A stretch of 9,218 nt of DNA from an uncultured Collinsella sp. (GTDB lineage Bacteria > Actinomycetota > Coriobacteriia > Coriobacteriales > Coriobacteriaceae): positions 1 to 9,218 of the forward strand of contig CATZIG010000067.1 of assembly GCA_958419975.1 (NCBI GenBank), written 5' to 3'. Position numbers and translations under genes: made by a program. The notes under the pieces are model-generated. The model was given only the letters and a program-made list of their open reading frames with translations. It had not been told where the DNA came from and did no database searches. Numbering within the stretch: position 1 is the stretch's first letter; every line of letters begins with the position of its first letter. Shown here one piece after another: positions 1 through 5,497 of this stretch.

Positions 1-1792
1 GCGCGGCGCGGGCATAGGCGGTCGCCAGGTTATCGAACGTCTCAGCGTCGTTCTTGCGGGCCTCGTCGAGGGCGGCGCAGCGGGCGAAGAAGACGGACGG
101 GGCGATGATGTGCACCGCGGAGACGGCGGCAACGGTATCGGCCGGGATCTTTTCGTCGCGGGCCATGCTCACCAGACGACCGTGGAAGAAGTCGCGAACC
201 TGCTGAGCGACCTCGGCGGCGTCGAACTCGATACCCTGCTCGCTATAGAGCTCAAGGGCAAAGTCGATAAGCGACGTGGGATCGATCGGCAGACGGTCGC
301 GCAGGATGTTGATGATGCCGATGGCGGCGCGACGCAGCGCGTAGGGGTCGGAGGAGCCGGTCGGGGGCTCGCCGATGGCAAAAATACCGGCGATGGTATC
401 GAGCTTGTCGGCGCAGGCCACGATGCAGCCAGCGGTGCCCTCGGGCAACTCGTCACCGGCAAAGCGGGGACGATAGTGATCGCGGATGGCGTGGGCGACC
501 TCGTCGTTCTCCCCCATCGCGCAGGCGTAGTAACCGCCCATCACGCCCTGCTGGCTCGTGAACTCGACGACGGCGTTGGATACCAGGTCAGCCTTGCACA
601 GGTGCGCGGCGCGAGCAGCGTCAGCGGCAAGATGAGCGCCCAGATGAGCCTCGCGGGCAATAGCGAGCGCGAGCTGCTCGATGCGCTCGGACTTGGCGAG
701 CACGCTACCGAGCTTCTCCTGGAAGGCAACCTTGGCCAAACGCTCGCGGAACTCGTCGAGGGAGATCTTCAGGTCCTCCTCGTAGAAGAACTTGGCATCG
801 TCCAGACGGGCACGCACAACGCGCTCGTTGCCGTCGATCACGCGCTCGGCGTTCTCGGGCTTGCTGTTGGAGACGACCACGAACTCACGCGTGAGCTTGC
901 CTTCGCCGTCATAGATCGGGAAGTAGCGCTGGTTGGTGAGCATGGACTCGCAGATAATTTCGTGCGGGACCTTGAGGAACTCCTCATCGAAGGTACCGAC
1001 GAGCACCGTCGGCCACTCGCAGAGGTTGATGACCTCCTCGAAGACCTTCTTGGGCGTGTCGACATGACAGCCGGGGCGAGCGGCCTCGACCTCGGCGATA
1101 CCGGCAAGGATGGCCTCACGACGGCGCTCGGCAGAAAGCACGCCGGCGTCCTCGAGCACCTGCTCGTAGACGGCGGGGCTGGCAACCACATGGTCACCAG
1201 GGCCAAGTACGCGATGACCACGCGTGGTGTTGCCACTCGTCACGTCGGCAAACGACACGGGCACAATATCCTCGCCCAAAAGGCAGCAGATCCAACGGAC
1301 CGGACGCACGAACGTAGCATGCTCGTGACCCCAGCGCTGGGAGCGGTAGTTGGGCCACTGCAGGCCGGCGATGGTCTTCTCGCACAGGGTCGTCAGGATC
1401 GGGGTAGCCGGTGCGGAGGGAATGTTCTTCTCGGCGAACACATACTCGCGACCGTCAGTGTCCTCGCGACGGACCAGGTCCTCGGCAGCCACACCGCACT
1501 TGCGGGCGAAGCCCTGGGCGGCCTTGGTGGCGTTACCGTCAGCGTCGAAGGCAATGTTGGCCGCGGGGCCACGCTTGACCTCGTGAACCTCATCGGTCGC
1601 GGTGGCGACGTTAGCCACGAGTGCAGCCAGGCGACGCGGGCTCGAGATCACGCGGACCTCGCCGTGGGCCAAACCGGCCTCGTCGAGACCCTTGGCGATC
1701 ATGGTGCCAAGCTGCTTGACGGCATTGTTCAGCGGTGCAGAGGGCATTTCCTCCGTACCGATCTCAAACAGGAAATCCTTAGCGTCTGCCAT
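1..1792 (-). CDS. glyS: Glycyl-tRNA synthetase beta subunit (3' end cut by window)
   Basis: This is the beta chain of the alpha2-beta2 class II glycyl-tRNA synthetase, which binds tRNA-Gly and supports the alpha chain in charging it with glycine in the cytoplasm. The frame is open from ATG at 1792 to the window edge, giving 597 residues of the usual 680-700; about 100 C-terminal residues are missing. The start reads MADAKDFLFEIGTEEMP, the canonical GlyS N-terminus. Around residue 399 it reads CKADLVSNAVVEF followed by QGVMGGYYA, and further on come FAGDELPEGTAG, ADKLDTIAGIF and DPYALRRAAIGI, all GlyS hallmarks of the HD-like central domain. The last visible part enters the C-terminal anticodon-binding region (FDNLATAYARA). 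The start lies 3 bp after the glyQ stop in the same frame, so the two subunits are probably translationally coupled. The upstream GAGG is rather far from the ATG, which also suggests coupling. Confidence 0.96.
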   Translation of the reverse strand, partial: MADAKDFLFEIGTEEMPSAPLNNAVKQLGTMIAKGLDEAGLAHGEVRVISSPRRLAALVANVATATDEVHEVKRGPAANIAFDADGNATKAAQGFARKCGVAAEDLVRREDTDGREYVFAEKNIPSAPATPILTTLCEKTIAGLQWPNYRSQRWGHEHATFVRPVRWICCLLGEDIVPVSFADVTSGNTTRGHRVLGPGDHVVASPAVYEQVLEDAGVLSAERRREAILAGIAEVEAARPGCHVDTPKKVFEEVINLCEWPTVLVGTFDEEFLKVPHEIICESMLTNQRYFPIYDGEGKLTREFVVVSNSKPENAERVIDGNERVVRARLDDAKFFYEEDLKISLDEFRERLAKVAFQEKLGSVLAKSERIEQLALAIAREAHLGAHLAADAARAAHLCKADLVSNAVVEFTSQQGVMGGYYACAMGENDEVAHAIRDHYRPRFAGDELPEGTAGCIVACADKLDTIAGIFAIGEPPTGSSDPYALRRAAIGIINILRDRLPIDPTSLIDFALELYSEQGIEFDAAEVAQQVRDFFHGRLVSMARDEKIPADTVAAVSAVHIIAPSVFFARCAALDEARKNDAETFDNLATAYARAA

Positions 1793-1795
1793 GGC

Positions 1796-2707
1796 TTACG
1801 CCACCTCGCCTTCCTGGTCGGCATTCTCGTTGACTCCGGCGACCTCGGCCATGTAGGCCTCGCAGCACGCCTTGGCGACGGCGCGGACGCGCAGGATGTA
1901 GTTGGCACGCTCGACTGCGGACAGAGCGCCGCGGGCATCGAGCAGGTTGAAAGCGTGGCTGCACTTCATGACGCAGTCATATGCCGGCAGCGGCAGCTTG
2001 CGCTCCAGGCAGGAGTGGCACTCGGCCTCGTAGTCGTCAAACTTCTGACGCATCATCTCGACGTTGGCGACCTCAAAGTTATAGGCACTGAACTCGCGCT
2101 CGTTCTCGAGGAACACGTCGCCATAGGTCATGGGCGTGCCGTCGGGCAGGTAGCTCCACACCAAGTCGTAGACCGAGTTGACGCCCTGGGCGTACATGGC
2201 GATACGCTCCAGGCCATAGGTGATCTCGACAGGAACGGGGTCGACCTCGATACCGCCCACCTGTTGGAAGTACGTAAACTGCGTGACCTCCATGCCATTG
2301 AGCCAGACCTCCCAGCCAAGGCCCCAGGCGCCAAGGGTCGGGCTCTCCCAGTCGTCCTCGACAAAACGGACGTCATGGTCGTTGGGGTCCAGGCCGATAG
2401 CGGCAAGAGACCCCAGGTAGAGCTCCTGGGCGTTGACCGGGGAGGGCTTGATGAGCACCTGGAACTGATAGTAGTGCTGCATGCGGTTGGGGTTCTCGCC
2501 GTAGCGGCCGTCGGCGGGACGGCGGCAGGGCTGCGCATAGCAGGTGCGCCACTCGGCGGGACCGAGCGAGCGCAGCGTGGTCGCGGTATGGAAGGTACCG
2601 GCACCGACCTCGGAGTCATAGGGCTGCATAATGACGCAGCCCTGCTCGCCCCAGTACTGCTGGAGGCGCAGGATGATGTCTTGGAAGGAAAGCGATGAAG
2701 CGTTCAT
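1796..2707 (-). CDS. glyQ: Glycyl-tRNA synthetase alpha subunit
   Basis: This is the catalytic alpha chain of tetrameric glycyl-tRNA synthetase; it activates glycine with ATP and transfers it to tRNA-Gly together with GlyS. The 303 residues match the family length exactly. The N-terminus (FQDIILRLQQYWGEQGC, residues 8-24), GAGTFHTATTLRSLGP (35-50) and the motif 2 region (RTCYAQPCRRPADGRYGENP, 54-73, then MQHYYQFQV) are nearly invariant in GlyQ. Start ATG is at 2707. A GAGGGG lies 11 bases upstream, and a closer AGAGG is only one base away, so the ribosome site is not ideal. The gene follows lepB after 57 bp, the largest gap in this cluster. That gap is too short for a glycine T-box leader and shows no clear promoter, so transcription probably continues from rpsP-lepB. 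The single TCA codon near the start is unusual in this window. Confidence 0.97.
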   Translation of the reverse strand: MNASSLSFQDIILRLQQYWGEQGCVIMQPYDSEVGAGTFHTATTLRSLGPAEWRTCYAQPCRRPADGRYGENPNRMQHYYQFQVLIKPSPVNAQELYLGSLAAIGLDPNDHDVRFVEDDWESPTLGAWGLGWEVWLNGMEVTQFTYFQQVGGIEVDPVPVEITYGLERIAMYAQGVNSVYDLVWSYLPDGTPMTYGDVFLENEREFSAYNFEVANVEMMRQKFDDYEAECHSCLERKLPLPAYDCVMKCSHAFNLLDARGALSAVERANYILRVRAVAKACCEAYMAEVAGVNENADQEGEVA

Positions 2708-2766
2708 GCCTCTAATATCCCCTCGTCGAAACGATTACACGGTTAGGTACTGTACTATAGCGGTTT

Positions 2767-3330
2767 TTAGTCGATAGCGCCGATGCGGTTGAGCGGCCAG
2801 TAGCGTACAAGCGCCACAGCGATCAAATCAGAGCGATCGACGGGACCAAAGTAGCGTGAGTCGGCAGAGTTTTCGCGGTTGTCGCCCATCACCCACACGC
2901 ACCCGTCGGGAACGGTGTAGGGATAGCTTACCTGAGCACCAGGCGCTTGGACCGAAAGTGGCCAGCTCATGCCCGTCGTATAGACCTCGTCGAGCGCTTG
3001 GCCGTCAACGACCACCTTGCCATCCTGCAGGTCGACCGTCTGGCCGGCCGTGGCAATAACACGCTTGACAAGAACATCATGCTCGGAGGTGCCATCGGGG
3101 TTGTGAAACACCACGATATCGCCCTGCTTGACGGGCTGACCGAGCTCAAGGCTCACCTTTTGTGCCAGGATCTGGTCGCCAATCTCGATCGTGGACTCCA
3201 TGGAGCCGGTGGGCACCACAAAGGGCTCGACCACAAACGAGCGAATCAAGAAGGTGGCGACCAATGCGATCGCGATGACCGCGATCCACTCAAAAGCGCC
3301 CCTCAACGCGGAATGCTGCGATGGAACCAT
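2767..3330 (-). CDS. lepB: Signal peptidase I (type I leader peptidase)
   Basis: This membrane serine protease cleaves signal peptides from secreted proteins on the outer face of the cytoplasmic membrane. The 187-residue product is the short Gram-positive type with one membrane span (about residues 13-31, WIAVIAIALVATFLI). The catalytic Ser is S43 in PTGSMESTIEIGD, the general-base Lys is K89 in VLVKRVIATAG, and box E is GDNRENSADSRYFGP (149-163). It ends RYWPLNRIGAID. The start at 3330 is chosen because trmD ends 2 bp upstream and an AGGAG sits 5 bases before the ATG. The frame stays open upstream to 3468, but that extension lies inside trmD and has no family similarity. In many Gram-positive genomes lepB follows trmD and rplS; here it follows trmD directly. 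Confidence 0.96.
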   Translation of the reverse strand: MVPSQHSALRGAFEWIAVIAIALVATFLIRSFVVEPFVVPTGSMESTIEIGDQILAQKVSLELGQPVKQGDIVVFHNPDGTSEHDVLVKRVIATAGQTVDLQDGKVVVDGQALDEVYTTGMSWPLSVQAPGAQVSYPYTVPDGCVWVMGDNRENSADSRYFGPVDRSDLIAVALVRYWPLNRIGAID

Positions 3331-3332
3331 TC

Positions 3333-4091
3333 TCACTCCTCGCTCTGCGAATACGAAGCGTCCAAAATCTCCTGCGCGTACGCACGCTCCTGGGGCGTAA
3401 GGCGCGCCGTCTCGATCAGATCGGGACGCCAGCGGCAGGTGCGCTCGATGGCGTTCTTGCGACGCCACGCATCGACCTTGGCGTGATCGCCACTCACGAG
3501 CACCGGCGGCACGCCCTCGCCGTTGAACTCGGCGGGACGGGTGTACTGCGCGTACTCGAGCAGGCCTCCGTCCTCGGCGGTCGAGAACGACTCGTCCACA
3601 TTGCTCATCTCGTCGCCCAGGGCGCCGGGAATCAGGCGTACGACGGCATCGGCAACGACCATAGCGGGAAGTTCGCCACCCGTAAGCACGTAGTCGCCGA
3701 TCGACAGACGCTCATCGGCATACGCATACGCACGCTCGTCGACGCCCTCGTAGCGGCTACACACAAACAGCAGGCGCTCACTTTTGAGCAGGCGCTCGGC
3801 CACATGCTGCGTAAAGGGCTCGCCACAGGGGGTGAAGAACACTACGGTGGGCTTGGGACCCTCGGAGCTGATGGCCTCGATGGCCTCGGCAATAGGCTCG
3901 ACCTTCATGAGCATGCCCTGCCCGCCGCCGTACGGCTCGTCATCGACGGTACGATGGCGGTCGTGCGTCCAGTCGCGCAGGTTATACGCCTTAAAATCAA
4001 AAAGGCCGGCCTTGCGGGCGCGGCCCAAGATCGATGTGGACATGACGGGCTCAAACATCTCGGGAAAGACCGAAAGGGTCTCGATCAGCAT
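3333..4091 (-). CDS. trmD: tRNA (guanine-N1-)-methyltransferase TrmD
   Basis: TrmD is a SPOUT-family enzyme that methylates G37 next to the anticodon using S-adenosylmethionine, which prevents +1 frameshifting. The 252-residue length is normal. Visible signatures are VFPEMF (8-13), VDDEPYGGGQGMLMK (49-63), SRYEGVDER (112-120) and the AdoMet trefoil-knot segment SIGDYVLTGGELPAM (130-144), followed by YTRPAEF and PPVLVSGDH. One feature is odd: the family normally has EDSF with the catalytic Asp, followed after three residues by LLD/E. Here the text is NVDESF and then seven residues to LLE, so the aligned residue is E167 and there appears to be a four-residue insertion (see findings). The ATG at 4091 has a strong GGGAGG five bases upstream. 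The stop is 2 bp before lepB; rimM ends 10 bp upstream. Confidence 0.97.
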   Translation of the reverse strand: MLIETLSVFPEMFEPVMSTSILGRARKAGLFDFKAYNLRDWTHDRHRTVDDEPYGGGQGMLMKVEPIAEAIEAISSEGPKPTVVFFTPCGEPFTQHVAERLLKSERLLFVCSRYEGVDERAYAYADERLSIGDYVLTGGELPAMVVADAVVRLIPGALGDEMSNVDESFSTAEDGGLLEYAQYTRPAEFNGEGVPPVLVSGDHAKVDAWRRKNAIERTCRWRPDLIETARLTPQERAYAQEILDASYSQSEE

Positions 4092-4101
4092 GTTGTCCTC
4101 C

Positions 4102-4623
4102 CTACTTGTCCATATCGATCAGGCCGTCCATAACGTGGACGGAAATTGTTCCTGTGTCGGGAAGATCGAGCACGACCTGCTCGATCACGGGAATCAGTAC
4201 CTCGCCGTACCGATCGCCCTCAACAACCCAAACATCGTTAGCGGGCGTCGACATAATCTCGACGATCGTGCCGAGTAAACCGAAGCGCTCGTCGACCACC
4301 TCGCGACCCATCAGATCGGTATAGGCAGCGTCGAGCGAATCGAGCTCAAAGTCGTCACGATTTGCCAGCACGTAGCATCCCGTGATGCCCTCGGCGGCTG
4401 TCAAGTCGTCAATGCCCTCAAACGAGACCAGATCGCCATCGCCCGTATCGGTGACGGACACGACCGTGCAAAAGCGGTCGCGCTTGAGCGCCGGCGGCGT
4501 CAGGGCGACGCGCATACCAGGCTCTAATACAGAAGGAAGCCCCCGCAGCGGCTGCGCGAGGACCTCCCCCTTCCTTCCGTGCGGCTTGACCACACGGGCG
4601 ATGTTTTTGTACTGGGACCTCAA
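4102..4623 (-). CDS. rimM: Ribosome maturation factor RimM
   Basis: RimM binds S19 and helps mature the 3' domain (head) of the 30S subunit. The 173-residue product has the two expected parts: an N-terminal RimM barrel starting NIARVVKPHGRKGEV (residues 7-21), and a C-terminal PRC-barrel at about 98-172 with LLGTIVEI, NDVWVVEG and EVLIPVIEQVV. The start is TTG at 4623; it puts the first conserved block at residue 7, as in other RimM proteins, and no nearby ATG or GTG would do so. The TTG lies in the loop of a short hairpin, 4 bases after the khpA stop, with only a weak or badly spaced Shine-Dalgarno sequence. This suggests that rimM translation depends on ribosomes finishing khpA (inference). 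It is followed 10 bp later by trmD. Confidence 0.95.
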   Translation of the reverse strand: MRSQYKNIARVVKPHGRKGEVLAQPLRGLPSVLEPGMRVALTPPALKRDRFCTVVSVTDTGDGDLVSFEGIDDLTAAEGITGCYVLANRDDFELDSLDAAYTDLMGREVVDERFGLLGTIVEIMSTPANDVWVVEGDRYGEVLIPVIEQVVLDLPDTGTISVHVMDGLIDMDK

Positions 4624-4636
4624 GGTCCTAGCCCAG
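4612..4636 (-). promoter_or_regulatory. Hairpin enclosing the rimM start codon and khpA stop
   Basis: On the mRNA strand, GGACC and GGUCC flank the tetraloop UUGA, so the UUG start codon of rimM is in the loop. CUG and CAG, or alternatively CUGGG and CCCAG, can close an outer stem. The khpA stop UAG overlaps the 5' side of the stem, and the nearest purine-rich AGGA is inside the stem only two bases from UUG. The complementarity is read directly; a role in translational coupling is inference. Confidence 0.5.
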
Positions 4637-4912
4637 AACCTCTACCTCGACAGCAGTGTCGAGGCGAGCGGCCAGTGCACGGGCGAGCGTGCGAATGGCC
4701 TTGATGGTACGGCCACGACGGCCGATGACCTTAGCGACGTCATCCTCGGCGACCGAAACCTCAATCGTAGAGGCGTCGTCACCATCGATGACCTCAAGGC
4801 TCACGGAATCCGGGTCGTCGACGATCTGAACAACGAGATATTCGACGAGATCGGCGATGCGATCTGAGAGCATTGCCTCACCCTCGAGCTGTGCAGCGTC
4901 AACCTCAGGCAC
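4628..4912 (-). CDS. khpA: KH-domain RNA-binding protein (KhpA family)
   Basis: This is a small single-KH-domain RNA-binding protein of the KhpA/YlqC type, which in Gram-positive bacteria partners with KhpB and binds many transcripts; its gene commonly sits between rpsP and rimM, as here. The GxxG loop is GRRG at residues 64-67 in VAKVIGRRGRTIKAIR, and the N-terminal helix reads LVEYLVVQIVDDPDSV (22-37). The start taken is GTG at 4912, three bases after the rpsP stop with GAGGAG six bases upstream. It gives 94 residues, slightly more than the usual 75-80. An in-frame ATG at 4873 (residue 14), with GAGGG seven bases upstream, would give 81 residues and fits the family length better; the sequence does not decide between them. 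It ends 4 bp before rimM. Confidence 0.9.
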   Translation of the reverse strand: MPEVDAAQLEGEAMLSDRIADLVEYLVVQIVDDPDSVSLEVIDGDDASTIEVSVAEDDVAKVIGRRGRTIKAIRTLARALAARLDTAVEVEVLG

Positions 4913-4915
4913 GAT

Positions 4916-5257
4916 TTACTCCTCGGCGCCCTCAGCGGCCTCAGCGGCAGCCTTAGCGGCCTCGGCCTCTTTGGCGAGCTGCTTCTTGGACTTCTTGACG
5001 ACGGTCTCGGTCTTCTCGCCCTCGTTGGCGGCCTTGACCAGAGCGGCGACGGCGTCGGTGAGCTGAGCGCCCTTGGACTGCCAGTCGGCGATCTTCTCGA
5101 GGTCGAGGTTGATGGTCTTGGGGGCGGTCATCGGGTTGTAGCGGCCAACCTCCTCGATGATACGACCGTCACGCGGGGCGCGGGAATCGGCGACGACGAC
5201 ACGGTAGTACGGACGCTTCTTAGCGCCGTGACGAGCAAGGCGAATCTTGACTGCCAA
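4916..5257 (-). CDS. rpsP: 30S ribosomal protein S16
   Basis: S16 is a 30S subunit protein needed for assembly of the 5' domain of 16S rRNA. The N-terminus AVKIRLARHGAKKRPYYR followed by VVVADSRAPRDGRIIEEVGRYNP is a textbook S16 sequence. The start is TTG at 5257, because it places the initiator just before AVKIRL and has a perfect GGAGGAG six bases upstream; a longer frame reaches 5293 but adds only unrelated leader residues. The protein is 113 residues against about 80-90 for the core family. The excess is a Lys/Ala/Glu-rich C-terminal tail (from about residue 84), predicted helical and like tails seen in high-GC Gram-positive S16 proteins. It is the first gene of the cluster, with a promoter about 55 bp upstream. 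Confidence 0.97.
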   Translation of the reverse strand: MAVKIRLARHGAKKRPYYRVVVADSRAPRDGRIIEEVGRYNPMTAPKTINLDLEKIADWQSKGAQLTDAVAALVKAANEGEKTETVVKKSKKQLAKEAEAAKAAAEAAEGAEE

Positions 5258-5263
5258 AGGAAA

Positions 5264-5270
5264 CTCCTCC
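5264..5270 (-). promoter_or_regulatory. Ribosome binding site of rpsP deciding a TTG start
   Basis: GGAGGAG on the minus strand lies six bases before TTG at 5257. It is the strongest Shine-Dalgarno match in the window and fixes the start of S16 at a non-ATG codon. Confidence 0.85.
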
Positions 5271-5276
5271 AACCAA

Positions 5277-5291
5277 GCAGCTTTAGGCTGC
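5277..5291 (-). promoter_or_regulatory. Small hairpin in the rpsP leader
   Basis: GCAGC and GCTGC form a perfect 5-bp stem around CTAAA, ending six bases before the rpsP Shine-Dalgarno sequence. It does not cover the ribosome site. It could stabilise the 5' end of the transcript or bind a regulator; a chance hairpin of this size is also possible. Confidence 0.3.
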
Positions 5292-5313
5292 AACTACAAA
5301 CAAACATTTGAAT

Positions 5314-5342
5314 ATAATACGCCATCGACGCGGGCAGGTGAA
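5314..5342 (-). promoter_or_regulatory. Promoter of the rpsP operon
   Basis: On the minus strand TTCACC (-35, 5337-5342) and TATTAT (-10, 5314-5319) are separated by exactly 17 bp; they match the housekeeping consensus at 4/6 and 5/6. Predicted transcription start is near 5307, giving a leader of about 50 bases before rpsP. It is the clearest sigma-70-type promoter in the window. Confidence 0.7.
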
Positions 5343-5386
5343 GTCCGTGAGACCAACTTCTTCGGTGTAGTCGAGGGCAAATCCAT

Positions 5387-5414
5387 ATCTTAGACAAGAA
5401 TTCGGGATTTGCAA
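5387..5414 (-). promoter_or_regulatory. Possible second, upstream rpsP promoter
   Basis: TTGCAA (5409-5414) and TAAGAT (5387-5392) lie 16 bp apart on the minus strand, each 4/6 against consensus. It is weaker than the proximal promoter; tandem promoters are common for ribosomal protein operons, but this one may be chance. Confidence 0.25.
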
Positions 5415-5446
5415 GCACATACACGCACCCCACATGAGCTGCGCGG

Positions 5447-5452
5447 TATACT
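5447..5452 (+). promoter_or_regulatory. -10 element of dinB
   Basis: TATACT matches TATAAT at five of six positions. No recognisable -35 hexamer lies 16-19 bp upstream and there is no TG extension. The transcript would start near 5459, at the first ATG of the long dinB frame, leaving a leader of about 39 bases before the better start at 5498. Confidence 0.45.
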
Positions 5453-5469
5453 CATGACATGGAAAGACG

Positions 5470-5483
5470 CGAACATACATACG
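5470..5483 (+). promoter_or_regulatory. LexA/SOS-box-like site in the dinB leader
   Basis: CGAACATACATACG matches the Gram-positive LexA (DinR) consensus CGAACRNRYGTTYC at 11 of 14 positions: a perfect left half CGAAC and an imperfect right half. It sits just downstream of the -10 element and before the preferred start, where a repressor would block transcription. The match is read from sequence; LexA control is inferred and fits dinB genes elsewhere. Confidence 0.4.
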
Positions 5484-5488
5484 GTTAT

Positions 5489-5493
5489 GAGGA
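5489..5493 (+). promoter_or_regulatory. Ribosome binding site supporting the dinB start at 5498
   Basis: GAGGA lies four bases before the ATG at 5498. The earlier in-frame ATG at 5459 has no purine-rich sequence upstream and would have to be translated leaderless. Confidence 0.6.
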
Positions 5494-5497
5494 TGCC

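Noticed and set aside
110..2698. 862-residue plus-strand open frame
   Set aside because: It is exactly antisense and in register to glyS and glyQ, has Gly/Val/Leu/Asp/His-rich shadow composition and no recognisable domain. The frame is explained by codon avoidance in the real genes.
2708..2766. Promoter or T-box leader for glyQ
   Set aside because: TATAGT (2754-2759) and TGTAAT (2734-2739) resemble -10 elements but have no -35 partner at the right distance. The gap is far too short for a T-box, and no terminator hairpin is present.
2767..3468. Longer lepB of 233 residues
   Set aside because: The extra 46 residues overlap trmD and look like out-of-frame sequence. ATG 3330 has a good AGGAG and gives the normal signal peptidase N-terminus.
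3321..4133. 270-residue plus-strand open frame
   Set aside because: It is the in-register antisense shadow of trmD, with no ribosome site and no family resemblance.
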